Assembly (NCBI GenBank): GCA_965203375.1
Contig: OZ241886.1
Location: forward strand, 1,550,001 to 1,614,000
DNA length: 64,000 bases
From: CATQHS01 sp965203375
GTDB lineage: Bacteria > Actinomycetota > Acidimicrobiia > Acidimicrobiales > Aldehydirespiratoraceae
Reading direction: 5' to 3'
Made by a program: the position numbers and the translations under genes. The notes under the pieces were generated by a model. It saw nothing but the letters and a program-made list of their open reading frames with translations. It had not been told where the DNA came from and ran no database searches. Shown here piece after piece: positions 8,457 through 17,009 of this stretch (position 1 is the stretch's first letter; each line of letters begins with the position of its first letter).

Positions 8457-8720
8457 TCAGTAGTCGAGTCCGAGGCTTTGGGCTTCGGCGGTGAGCTTAT
8501 CGGCTATGGCTCGGCGTTCGGCGTCGTCGATGCGCTTGTAGGCGATGAGGTCCTCGAGCAGGACGCGGCGCCGGTTGCCGACGCGTCGGTGGGGGATCTT
8601 GCCCTCTTCCAGCAGATTCACCAGGTAGGGCCTCGACACGTTGAGCAGGTCCGCGGCCTGCTGGGTGGTCAGCTCGGTGAGCACATCAGGCGACGGCATC
8701 TGATTGAACCTCCCTGGCAT
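8457..8720 (-). CDS. Excisionase/MerR-type HTH protein, antitoxin-like
   Basis: An 87-residue protein with the HTH_17 excisionase-family layout: LTTQQAADLLNVSRPYLVN, then GKIPHRRVGNRRRVLLEDL. Proteins with this HTH and the tail YKRIDDAERRAIADKLTAEA commonly serve as antitoxins directly upstream of a PIN-domain toxin. No PIN gene follows here; the next 156 bases to the SLH stop are empty. It is therefore an orphan antitoxin or a stand-alone regulator. Confidence 0.75.
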   Translation of the reverse strand: MPGRFNQMPSPDVLTELTTQQAADLLNVSRPYLVNLLEEGKIPHRRVGNRRRVLLEDLIAYKRIDDAERRAIADKLTAEAQSLGLDY

Positions 8721-8819
8721 CCAGCACTCAACCGAAACAACCGAAGCATAAGGAGTTTCCGCATTGAAGTCAACCCCCTAACCGGCGGGCCCGGCTGGCG
8801 GGCCGCCTAGAATCGGGGC

Positions 8820-9137
8820 ATGGACCGCAGGCCGCTGCTGCTCAGGCCGGTGTCGATACCCGACGATATGGAGGACCGGTCGCTGCCCAAGGCCAGCGGC
8901 AAGGTGAGACTGCCGCACCACATCGCCTGGAGCTTCCCCTTCGAGTACGACTTGGATGAGCCCAAGCAGCTCCGCTCCGCCTATCAGCGGATAATGACCG
9001 AGGGCCTCGACGACGACGTTCGCTACTACATCGACCTGGACATCCTCATCCGCCTCTGGGACGAGCTGTGGCTGTCGCCGCATGTGCGCGAGGCCTGGAG
9101 CGACTGGCTACACAGCCGGGACTTGCTCCCTCAGTAG
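8820..9137 (+). CDS. Hypothetical protein P1 (105 aa), paralogue of 10099-10416
   Basis: The protein begins MDRRPLLLRPVSIPDDMEDR and contains HHIAWSFPFEYDLDEP and YYIDLDILIRLWDELW. It is nearly identical to the product of 10099-10416 with about ten substitutions. Both copies share the upstream CCTAGAATCGGGG and the bases just past the stop (TAGCTTGGC), after which an unrelated AT-rich minus-strand module begins in each case. No known domain is recognised; the conserved Asp/Trp-rich centre suggests a folded globular protein. Confidence 0.7.
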   Translation: MDRRPLLLRPVSIPDDMEDRSLPKASGKVRLPHHIAWSFPFEYDLDEPKQLRSAYQRIMTEGLDDDVRYYIDLDILIRLWDELWLSPHVREAWSDWLHSRDLLPQ

Positions 9138-9190
9138 CTTGGCACTCACCGATCTGCAGCGCCGAGTAGGCAGCATCGCAGAGAGGCTTT

Positions 9191-9496
9191 CTAAGTAAGC
9201 TCTGTGCGCTCTGCACGGTCTTCGAGATTTTTGATGCGGACAAGTATGTTGCCAATATCTCTATGAATGTGAGACAATCTTCCTTTTATGTCTAATATTT
9301 CCTTCTCGTTGTTGGTGTTATTTTTGATAAGGCTGTCTATTCTACGGTTGATGCTATCAGTCCTGCTATCTATCTTATTATTGGTGCCATCGATTCTGTT
9401 GTTTATCCCATTAGCCACTAGCAAAGTTGAAAAAATCACTGAGAGAACGATTCCCACTCCGGTCAGGACAATGATGACGAGTTGTGTGCCGGTCAT
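9191..9496 (-). CDS. Small membrane-anchored coiled-coil protein
   Basis: A 101-residue, AT-rich gene. Residues 5-30 are a single transmembrane segment (LVIIVLTGVGIVLSVIFSTL). The rest is a polar helix with spaced Ile and an N-x-x-I-D pattern (NNRIDGTNNKIDSR, INRRIDSLIK), typical of a coiled coil, ending in a charged tail. It sits between P1 and a copy of the helicase 3' end, exactly where the SDH module sits beside P2. The function is unknown; a membrane-linked defence effector or sensor is speculative. Confidence 0.65.
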   Translation of the reverse strand: MTGTQLVIIVLTGVGIVLSVIFSTLLVANGINNRIDGTNNKIDSRTDSINRRIDSLIKNNTNNEKEILDIKGRLSHIHRDIGNILVRIKNLEDRAERTELT

Positions 9497-9624
9497 GTTC
9501 TCAACACACTGCGATTAGCCTGGCGCGGGAGGCCCCGGCGACGCGCCACTCCGGTGGCACGGCCCTGAGGGCGAGACCTTCGCAGTCTCAGGGATACGCC
9601 CCCCCCCTTCCACGAGGCAGCGAT

Positions 9625-9985
9625 GACGATGTGTACTCCATTCCTGCCAGGGTAGCGTGATCGGCCCTGCTTGTTAAGTGTGCAATTTTAGCCCCTTCTG
9701 CGCAGCACTCAGGAGCGCCGTCAGGTCCCGTCCGCCGGCACAAAACCGCAGGTCAGCGGGGGGCTGAGGCCAGATCCCAGTACTTGGGCCAGTTGAGGCG
9801 GCGGTCGTGTTCGCCTATGCCGGGCTCGGGGGCGCGGCCGGTGAAAGGGTCGGGCAGGTAGCGCACCGCGGCGGAGTCGTCGTCGGCGATCTCCACTAGG
9901 GCCAGGATGTGGTGGTCGGCGTTGTTCAGCCTGTAGAGGATCTCTGAGGCGGTCACGGTGAAGTCGTTGGCCCAGGCGATGCGGC
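9625..9985 (-). pseudogene. Copy of the SNF2-helicase 3' end and trailer
   Basis: This block is a direct copy of about 11757-12118. It includes the helicase trailer (TCCATTCCTGCCAGGGTAGC in both) and the last 75 or so codons, reading DFTVTASEILYRLNNAD and RLNWPKYWDLASAPR with the same stop at 9753. The rest of the helicase is absent, so it cannot be functional. Divergence is modest, so the duplication is fairly recent compared with the copy at 5198-5282. Confidence 0.85.
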
Positions 9986-10098
9986 GAGTCAGACGCCGCC
10001 GCCGCTCAGACCCTGCGCGGGCCGCTGGCAGGTGCGACCGGCGGAGTCGCCCGAGCGCTGGGAGTCCGCTTGGTGGTGGCTGGCCTAGAATCGGGGGC

Positions 10099-10416
10099 AT
10101 GGACCGTAGGCCGCTGCTGCTCAGGCCGGTGTCGATACCCGACGACATGGAGGACCGGTCGCTGCCCAAGGCCACCGGCAAGGTGAGACTGCCGCACCAC
10201 ATCGCCTGGAGCTTCCCCTTTGAGCACGACTTGGATGATCCCAAAGAACTCCGCCACGCCTATCAGCGGATAATGACCGAGGGCCTCGACGACGACGTGC
10301 GCTACTACATCGACCTGGACATCCTCCTCCGCCTCTGGGACGAGCTGTGGCTGTCGCCGCACGTGCGCGAAGCCTGGAACGACTGGCTACGCAGCCGGGG
10401 CCTACTTCCTCAGTAG
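10099..10416 (+). CDS. Hypothetical protein P2 (105 aa), paralogue of 8820-9137
   Basis: The start is the ATG at 10099, matching P1; the frame is open further upstream but that DNA belongs to the helicase-end copy. The protein differs from P1 at about ten positions, for example HDLDDPKELRHAY for YDLDEPKQLRSAY. The preserved frame in both copies argues for selection. It is followed 10 bases later by the convergent SDH module. Function unknown. Confidence 0.7.
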   Translation: MDRRPLLLRPVSIPDDMEDRSLPKATGKVRLPHHIAWSFPFEHDLDDPKELRHAYQRIMTEGLDDDVRYYIDLDILLRLWDELWLSPHVREAWNDWLRSRGLLPQ

Positions 10417-10426
10417 CTTGGCTTAA

Positions 10427-10675
10427 CTAACCTTGCGGCTTCGAATGTTTGGTAGCAGAACGATTATGGTTATGAGACTTGATTGGATTGTGAAGACGAG
10501 TTGGGCGTCGACCGAAGGCAGGTTCGATATTGTAGCTGGGCTTGATCTCCACACCGAGTTTCTTTAGCTCTCGTTCAAGCCGTTCGTGTGCGGCTACGAC
10601 TGAGGTGTTGACTTTGGGATTCTTACGGATCACTTTGTCTTGAGGCGGCAGTGAGGTAGATGGATCGTTAGACAT
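10427..10675 (-). CDS. Small basic protein partner of SDH proteinase (82 aa)
   Basis: ATG at 10675 lies two bases after the SDH stop codon, so the two genes are almost certainly co-transcribed and translationally coupled. The protein is hydrophilic with a helical centre (VVAAHERLERELKKLGVEIK) and a His/Asn/Arg-rich tail, and has no recognised domain. It is AT-rich like the SDH gene. A partner, inhibitor or substrate-delivery role for the protease is inference. Confidence 0.65.
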   Translation of the reverse strand: MSNDPSTSLPPQDKVIRKNPKVNTSVVAAHERLERELKKLGVEIKPSYNIEPAFGRRPTRLHNPIKSHNHNRSATKHSKPQG

Positions 10676-10677
10676 GG

Positions 10678-11526
10678 TCAGAAATACTCCTTAGATTGGA
10701 CGACGGAGTAAAGTTCTTCGCGTCTCATATAGTCATTCAATAGATCACAGTATAGTCGTATGTAATTGTGTAACGCTGGGTTATCAGCGAGGTCATCAAT
10801 CTTCAGGCCAACTTCCTCGCGAAGGGTTTCTATGTTGATTCCCCGCTCGTGAGAATGCCATCTCTCAGTATCATTAAGTAAGTCTGCGATTCTTCGTGCC
10901 CGTTCCGCTTTCATTTTATCAGTTACATTTTTACCACGGGTCTCCGTTTCCTTCCAGCCTTTAAACTTGTATTTTGAGAGCCATTTAACGAGGAGTTCAA
11001 CGGACAGTTCTCGCGCCTGTTCAAATTGATATAATTCACCGAGGTCTAATTTGCTGAGAAGAGCATACTCAGCGGTGGTTAGTGCGTCCTCCTCTGCTTT
11101 CTTATTTAGCCTTTCAAATTGAGTCAAATACGACAACGCAGGGACCAGTTTTTCATCCTTAACAATCTGAGGATCTATGGGTCCTAGACATGAGAAATAA
11201 TCCATCATAATTCTATCGGCACTTAGCGCAAATATTGTCCCTGCGGACATTGCCTGGTCAGGCACAATGACTGTCATAGTTTCGTAATTACACCGTAATG
11301 TCGTCACCATACGCTCTACGATTTCAACAATACCTCCTCGGGTATCTAAGATCACACAGATTGAGTCCTGTTTAGGTTCAATAGCTTCTATTGCGTGTAA
11401 CAAGCTGCGATCAAGTCCGTAGGTAATTGGACTGACAAATGCAACCGCATCGGCATCCAAAATTTCTTCAACGCTCTGAAGGTACCAAGTCAACTGGGAT
11501 CTGATGCTGGCATCCAGAGGTGGCAT
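10678..11526 (-). CDS. SDH-type ClpP-fold serine proteinase
   Basis: The protein has the serine dehydrogenase proteinase (SppA/ClpP-fold) hallmarks: VILDTRGGIVEIVERM for the oxyanion-hole GG, DQAMSAGTIFALSADRIMM with the nucleophilic Ser of the SAGT motif, and CLGPIDPQIV. The C-terminal 130 residues are helical and charged. Family members cleave peptides at membranes, and related genes recur in bacterial defence neighbourhoods. ATG at 11526 is preferred over 11589 because the extra 21 residues come from GC-rich debris with SLH-gene similarity nearby. AT-rich composition and the partner at 10427 mark it as a mobile module. Confidence 0.8.
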   Translation of the reverse strand: MPPLDASIRSQLTWYLQSVEEILDADAVAFVSPITYGLDRSLLHAIEAIEPKQDSICVILDTRGGIVEIVERMVTTLRCNYETMTVIVPDQAMSAGTIFALSADRIMMDYFSCLGPIDPQIVKDEKLVPALSYLTQFERLNKKAEEDALTTAEYALLSKLDLGELYQFEQARELSVELLVKWLSKYKFKGWKETETRGKNVTDKMKAERARRIADLLNDTERWHSHERGINIETLREEVGLKIDDLADNPALHNYIRLYCDLLNDYMRREELYSVVQSKEYF

Positions 11527-11668
11527 AACATTCAGCCTACCACGTCTTGAGCCCGCGAGGGGCCAGGGTTGGCTTCGCTTACGCCTCATCGCCTACGCCG
11601 CCGCTCAGCCCCGGCATGGCGCCGCGTGCCCATGGTGAGCGAGTGTCGGTAGCAGACCGCCACTCGAG

Positions 11669-11748
11669 GGGACTCCGCCAGAGAACTGGACGCAGCCGAC
11701 AAGGGAACTCTACGGCATCTGCGACTCGTGAACTGCTGCGGCCGTGAA
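11669..11748 (+). pseudogene. Copy of the 3' end of the SLH gene
   Basis: The stretch aligns with 8239-8322, the last codons and trailer of the SLH gene: GGGACTCC, CTGGACGCAGCCG, TACGGCATCTGCG, then a stop and GCGGCCGTGA. It is on the same strand, 3.4 kb downstream of the source, and abuts the trailer of the intact helicase. The remainder of 11527-11885 shows no gene. Confidence 0.75.
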
Positions 11749-11885
11749 GCTCTAGTGACTGCTGTGTGCTCCATTCCTGCCAGGGTAGCGTGATCGGCTC
11801 TGCTTGTCAAGTGTGCAATTTTGGCCCCTTTTGCGCAGACTCAGGAGTGCCGTCGGGTCCAGCCTGCTAAGCACGAAACCGCAGG

Positions 11886-14800
11886 TCAGCGGGGGGCTGA
11901 GGCCAGGTCCCAGTACTTGGGCCAGTTGAGGCGGCGGTCGTGCTCGCCGGTGCCGGGCTCGGGGGCTCGGTCGGTGAAGGGGTCGTGCAGGTAGCGCACG
12001 GTGGCGGAGTCGTCGTCGGCGATCTCCACCAGGGCCAGGATGTGGCGGTCGGCGTTGTTCAGCCCGTAGAGGATCTCCGAGGCGGTCACGGTGAAGTCGT
12101 CGGCCCCGGCCACGCGGCCCTTCACCTCGATGAACATCAGCCGGCCGTCGGCGGCCCGGGTCTCGATGTCGTATCCCTTGTTGTTGCGGGCCAGCTCCGT
12201 CGGCGACCGGCCCAGGGCCCGCTCGGCGGCCATCACCGCGGCCACGGCCAGCCTCTCGGTGCGGACCGTGTCGGCGGCCCGGCCCGGCGGCTCCGCCCCG
12301 GTCAGGCGGGCCACCAGCCCGGCCGGGGCCACCAGCGCCCCGCCCACCACCCGGGGCGGGCGGGCCGACAGCTTGCACTGGCGGGCCAGCTCCTCCCGGC
12401 GGCGCTGAAGCCGCTGCTCGGCCTCGTCGGCCCGGCGGCGGGCCCGGGCCGAGTTGAGCCGGTCGTTCGGCCGGCCCGCCAGCTCCTGGTCCTTGAGCTG
12501 CAGGGCCCGGCGGTCCCAGTAGCGGATCTCCTCCCTGAGGCGCTGGTCCACCGCGGCCAGGGTGCGGTCGATCTGGTCGCTCACCCGGGCCTGCACCTCG
12601 GCCAGATGCCCCGGCACGTTGTGCTCGCTGGCGTGGCGGACCGCCACCTCGTCCAGGCTGGCCCGGACCCAGTCGGCGGCGGCCGCCGGCGCCAGGGCGG
12701 CCAGCTCGTCGGGATCGGGGATCTTGTAGTCCACATAGGGGTGGTGGCCGGCGTCGGACACCTCGCCGCCCTCGGTGATCTCCACATACTCGAAGCGCTT
12801 CGACACCACCCGGCGAGCCCCGCCCGGCCCGGCGGTGCCGTCGGTGATCTCGTGCTCCATCAGCACCAGCACCCGAGGGGCGTCGCCCCAGTCCTCGGGA
12901 TCGATGAGGACGCTGCCCCGCTGCAGGAGCGGGCCGTGGCGGTGCAGCAGGGCGCCGATGGCCGCCCCCAGCAGCGGATGGCCGGGGCTGATCAGATCGG
13001 CCGCCGGCTTGCCCGGCTCGGTTATGCGCTCCCGGTCGAAGCAGACCCGCTCGTAGCCCCCGAGCAGCCGGCCCCGGGCGGCGGCCGCGTCCCAGTCCCG
13101 CAGGGCGGCGGGCACCCGAGTGACCTCATAGCGCCCGGCCTCCCGGCGGGCCGTCCGGCCGCCCAGGCGGTCGAAGGCGTCGAGGAAGAAGCGCCGCACG
13201 AAGCTGGGCTGCACCTTGCGGGCCCGGGCCCGCTCCATCTGGTCCCGGATCGCCTCCACCCCCGCCGGGGCCAGCACATCGGACAGCAGCGACTGGGCGT
13301 CGATCAGCTCGGTCATGCGGTCGCCGACGGTCACGTCGATCACCGCCCTCATGCGGGCCTGCTGGACGGCCGGGTCCTCGGCGGTGATGGCATCGATCAG
13401 CAGGCTGCGCAGCGACCGGTCCGAGAAGGCCTCGCCCAGCACGTCGAAGACCTTGCCGCCCAGGGCCTGCCGCTGCTCCTCCAGCTTCTCCAGCAGCCGC
13501 TCGAACACCAGGCCCTCCCGGGTGTCCTCGGCCACCAGGTTCCACAGCCGGCAGGTCTCGGTCTGGCCGATCCGGTGGATGCGCCCGAACCGCTGCTCGA
13601 TCCGGTTGGGGTTCCACGGCAGGTCGTAGTTCACCATCAGATGGGCCCGCTGGAGGTTCAGGCCCTCGCCCGCCGCGTCGGTGGCCACCAGCACGGACAC
13701 GGCGGCGTCCTGCATGAACCGGTCCTGCACCTTGCGGCGCTCCTCCCGGCGGACGCCGCCGTGGATCGACACCACCGCGCCGGACCGACCCAGCCGCCGC
13801 CGCAGCTTGCCCACCAGGTACTCCAGGGTGTCGCGGTGCTCGGTGAAGACGATCAGCTTGCGGAGCCGGCCCGCCTCGTCGAGCATCTCGGGGGTGTCCT
13901 CGAGGAGGCGGGCCAGCTCCTCCCACTTGCGGTCCACCCCTGTGGCCAGCACGGCTCCGGCCAGGCGCTCCAGGCGGCCCAGCTCGTCGATCTCGGCTTT
14001 CAGCTCCTCTGTGGTGCGGGCCGCGGTGGCCTCGTCGGCTACTTCGTCCTCCAGCTCCTCGGCCTCGCTGCCCAGCAGCTCGTCGGGGTCGAAGTCCTCG
14101 AAGTCGGCCAGCCGGTAGTTGGCCGGGGCCCCGGCCAGGTCCAGGCCCAGGGCCAGGGCATGGGTGCCGGGTTGGGCGCCGGCCGGGCCGTCGGGTTGCC
14201 CGCCCCCGGCCCCGCTCCCGGCCCGGCTGCGGTCCCGGCGGAGGAACTCGGCCTCCTTGAGCCTGTCGGCCAGCCGGGCCCGGCGGCGCTCCAGCGAGCG
14301 CAGGATGGCCAGCGGCGACGACGCCAGGCGGCGCTGCAGGATGGTGAGGGCGAAGCCCACCACCGCCGAGCGGCGCCCGTCGCCCTCGGACCTCAGCCGC
14401 TCGGCCCGGTTCATGCCCTCGCGGACATAGGCGGTGACCCGCTCGTAGAGGTCGGCCTCGTCTTCGCTGAGGGGGTACTTGGCCGTTTCGGCGGTCCGCT
14501 CGGGGAACAGCCGGGTGCCGTCGAAGCGCAGCAGGTCCTCCTTGACCATCCGGCGCATGAGGTCGCGGGGCGGCGCGTCGCTGTGGGCGCCCTTGTGGTA
14601 CTTGCCGGCGAAGCGGTCGCCGTCGAGCAGGGCCATGAACAACTGGAAGTCCTCGGGCTTGCCGTTGTGGGGGGTGGCGGTCATCAACAGGAAGTGGCGG
14701 GCCACCTCCTCCAAGCGGCGGCCGAGCCGGTAGCGCCTGGTCTCGCGCACCTCGGCGCCGTAGTGGGTGGCCGACATCTTGTGGGCCTCGTCCACCACCA

Positions 14801-15482
14801 CCAGATCCCACTCGGTGCGGCCGAGCCGGGCGATCAGGTCGTCGTCGCGGGCCAGCATGTCGAGCCGGGCGATCAGCCGGGGCCGCTCGGCCATCGGGTT
14901 GCCGGTGCGCGACGCCTCCACCATGTCCCGGGTGAGCAGATCGAACTCCAGGCCGAACTTCTCGCCCAGCTCGTCCTGCCACTGCTCCACCAGGCCGCCG
15001 GGGGCCACCACCAGGCAGCGGTCGAGATCGCCCCGCACCTCCAGCTCCTTGATGAGCAGGCCGGCCATGATGGTCTTGCCCGCGCCGGGATCGTCGGCCA
15101 GCAGGAACCGCAGCGGGCGGCGGGGCAGCATCTCGTTGTAGACGGCCTCGATCTGGTGGGGGAGCGGGTCGATGTCGCTGGTCTCGGCGGCCAGGTAGGG
15201 ATCGAACAGGTAGGCGAGCCGGATGCGCATGGCCTCGGCGGCCAGCACGAACAGGGCCGGGTCGGCGTCGAGCGACCAGGCCCGCCCGCCCTCGGCGATC
15301 TCCAGCCCGTCCTCGCCGGACCGGTAGACCAGCTCCCGGTCCACGTTGCCGCGTTCGTCCTCGTAGGTGAGGTTGACCGCCCCCGACCCGACCCACTCGG
15401 CGTCGATCACCGTCACCACCCCCGCCGGCGCGACCCCCCGAACCCTCGCCCCCTTAGTAAGCTCCTCCAACCTCGCCGCCAC
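11886..15482 (-). CDS. SNF2-family helicase with C-terminal DUF3883 domain
   Basis: A 1198-residue protein. Walker A is LLADDPGAGKTIMAG (about residue 128), Walker B is VVVDEAHK, motif III is LLMTATPHN, and the helicase C lobe has LIVFTEHRDTLEYLV, VLVATDAAGEGLNLQ and QRFGRIHRIGQ. The last 120 residues contain NNKGYDIETR and LMFIEVKGR, the DUF3883 nuclease-like signature (D...E-x-K). SNF2 helicases of this shape occur in DISARM (DrmD) and related anti-phage loci, but no DISARM partner gene is nearby. An Asp/Glu/Ala-rich insertion lies near residues 440-510. It is GC-rich, unlike its neighbours; its 3' end has been copied at 9625-9985 and 5198-5282. Confidence 0.85.
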   Translation of the reverse strand: MAARLEELTKGARVRGVAPAGVVTVIDAEWVGSGAVNLTYEDERGNVDRELVYRSGEDGLEIAEGGRAWSLDADPALFVLAAEAMRIRLAYLFDPYLAAETSDIDPLPHQIEAVYNEMLPRRPLRFLLADDPGAGKTIMAGLLIKELEVRGDLDRCLVVAPGGLVEQWQDELGEKFGLEFDLLTRDMVEASRTGNPMAERPRLIARLDMLARDDDLIARLGRTEWDLVVVDEAHKMSATHYGAEVRETRRYRLGRRLEEVARHFLLMTATPHNGKPEDFQLFMALLDGDRFAGKYHKGAHSDAPPRDLMRRMVKEDLLRFDGTRLFPERTAETAKYPLSEDEADLYERVTAYVREGMNRAERLRSEGDGRRSAVVGFALTILQRRLASSPLAILRSLERRRARLADRLKEAEFLRRDRSRAGSGAGGGQPDGPAGAQPGTHALALGLDLAGAPANYRLADFEDFDPDELLGSEAEELEDEVADEATAARTTEELKAEIDELGRLERLAGAVLATGVDRKWEELARLLEDTPEMLDEAGRLRKLIVFTEHRDTLEYLVGKLRRRLGRSGAVVSIHGGVRREERRKVQDRFMQDAAVSVLVATDAAGEGLNLQRAHLMVNYDLPWNPNRIEQRFGRIHRIGQTETCRLWNLVAEDTREGLVFERLLEKLEEQRQALGGKVFDVLGEAFSDRSLRSLLIDAITAEDPAVQQARMRAVIDVTVGDRMTELIDAQSLLSDVLAPAGVEAIRDQMERARARKVQPSFVRRFFLDAFDRLGGRTARREAGRYEVTRVPAALRDWDAAAARGRLLGGYERVCFDRERITEPGKPAADLISPGHPLLGAAIGALLHRHGPLLQRGSVLIDPEDWGDAPRVLVLMEHEITDGTAGPGGARRVVSKRFEYVEITEGGEVSDAGHHPYVDYKIPDPDELAALAPAAAADWVRASLDEVAVRHASEHNVPGHLAEVQARVSDQIDRTLAAVDQRLREEIRYWDRRALQLKDQELAGRPNDRLNSARARRRADEAEQRLQRRREELARQCKLSARPPRVVGGALVAPAGLVARLTGAEPPGRAADTVRTERLAVAAVMAAERALGRSPTELARNNKGYDIETRAADGRLMFIEVKGRVAGADDFTVTASEILYGLNNADRHILALVEIADDDSATVRYLHDPFTDRAPEPGTGEHDRRLNWPKYWDLASAPR

Positions 15483-15668
15483 TCGATCCTCGTTCTGCTC
15501 GCCGCTCTTAGCCTGCGCCGTTTCGAGCGACGAATCTAGGCGATGACCACGGCGGGCTCAGAGTGCGCCGCATGAACCTCAGACCCGGTGAACCGAAAAT
15601 CGACACGAAGCACGCGGTCTGTGAGAAAGAAGTTGCAGTTTGTGAACAACTTGTGTAAAAATCCCCCT

Positions 15669-17009
15669 ATGACTGACGATCTCGGTGCGCAAGAGCCCTC
15701 GAGCGCTTTGACGGCTCTGGTGTCTTTCAAAGTTCAGAATGTGCGTTCGTACCTGGATGCAGTCGAGTTTTCATTCTTGGCCACGCGTCTGGCCAACGAC
15801 GAAGTTATCCACAGCCTGGGGATCGCCGGGCTCAAGGACCCTGTGAAGGTTCTGCCCGTGGCGGGGGTCTTTGGTGCCAACGCCTCTGGCAAGTCGTGCT
15901 TGCTTCAGGCCATGTCCGATATGCGGATGACCGTCATTCACTCGTTCCGCCGTGGCGATCGTACCTCTGGTATCCGTCGCCGCCCGTTCCTGCTTGACAA
16001 TGAAGCGCGCCAGCAGCCATCCCGATTCGAGATCGATCTGATCCTGAAAGGCGTGCGCTGGCAGTACGGTTTTGAGATTAACGACGAACGCGTGTTGGGT
16101 GAGTACGCGTACCGTTACCCTAACGGCCGCCAGGCACTGGTCTTCAACCGCGACCTGGATGAAGTGCGGTTCGGAACTCCATTCCGAACTATGGGGCGAG
16201 CACTAATGCCACTTTTGCGAAAGAATGCCTTACTACTGTCGACGGTTGGAGCAGTAGGCAACGAAGACGTCGGATCACTGTTTGAGTGGTTTCTGAATAA
16301 TTTAAGCCTTGTTGATCCAGGAACCAGAGAAATCCGAATGGCTTACACCGCTGATCTTGCCCATTCACCTGATATGCGTCACCGAGTATTGAAGTTACTG
16401 GAAGCGGCCGATTTGGGGATAATGGACATTAAGAAGATATCACTCGATCCGGACACAGAGGAGCGAATTCGGCGTGTCTTGTCTACCATAGACGACGATT
16501 CTGAATTAATAGATGATGACTTGCTCTTCATAGGAGACCGTATAAGATTCATACATGAAGGAACAAATAGTTCTATAGAGTTTACATTAGAGGATGAATC
16601 TGTTGGAACCCTAGTTTGGATCGGGTTGATTGGGCCTCTATTGGAAACTCTTGATGAAGGGGATGTGCTACTTATCGATGAACTGGGAGCAAGTCTACAT
16701 CCAGATCTTGTAGAACATATGTTAGACCTTTTTCAGAACACAAATACAAATACCCGTTGCGCACAGTTGATATTTAACTCCCACGGTACAAATGTTATGA
16801 ATAGAAATCACCCACGTGCATTAGGTAGGGATCAGTTTTGGCTCACCGAGAAACTTAACAATGGCTCTACGACGTTGACTCCACTAGCAGAATTCAAGAT
16901 TAGACGAAGTGAGTCTATAGAAGATCGTTATTTGCAGGGTCGTTTTGGAGGAGTTCCACAGCTAATTCCTGGAGAATTTTCGGAAGCAATTCAATTAATA
17001 GATTCATGA
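15669..17009 (+). CDS. RloA/AbiLi-like AAA (ABC-type) ATPase
   Basis: A 446-residue protein starting at ATG 15669; a longer GTG frame from 15588 encodes a basic leader without support. VFGANASGKSCLL is Walker A, VLLIDELGASLHPDL is Walker B with the D-loop, and FNSHGTNVM is the H-switch, the OLD/RloA arrangement. The next gene, overlapping by four bases, is an RloB-type protein, giving the AbiL-type pair of abortive-infection systems. Roughly the first 530 bases are GC-balanced, while the remainder is clearly AT-rich, suggesting a recombinant gene or partly ameliorated DNA. Confidence 0.85.
   Translation: MTDDLGAQEPSSALTALVSFKVQNVRSYLDAVEFSFLATRLANDEVIHSLGIAGLKDPVKVLPVAGVFGANASGKSCLLQAMSDMRMTVIHSFRRGDRTSGIRRRPFLLDNEARQQPSRFEIDLILKGVRWQYGFEINDERVLGEYAYRYPNGRQALVFNRDLDEVRFGTPFRTMGRALMPLLRKNALLLSTVGAVGNEDVGSLFEWFLNNLSLVDPGTREIRMAYTADLAHSPDMRHRVLKLLEAADLGIMDIKKISLDPDTEERIRRVLSTIDDDSELIDDDLLFIGDRIRFIHEGTNSSIEFTLEDESVGTLVWIGLIGPLLETLDEGDVLLIDELGASLHPDLVEHMLDLFQNTNTNTRCAQLIFNSHGTNVMNRNHPRALGRDQFWLTEKLNNGSTTLTPLAEFKIRRSESIEDRYLQGRFGGVPQLIPGEFSEAIQLIDS

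Noticed and set aside
11940..15539. Plus-strand open frame of about 1200 codons opposite the helicase
   Set aside because: It is a GC-bias shadow: composition is Gly/Ala/Val/Gln/His repeats with no domain, while the minus strand encodes clear helicase motifs.
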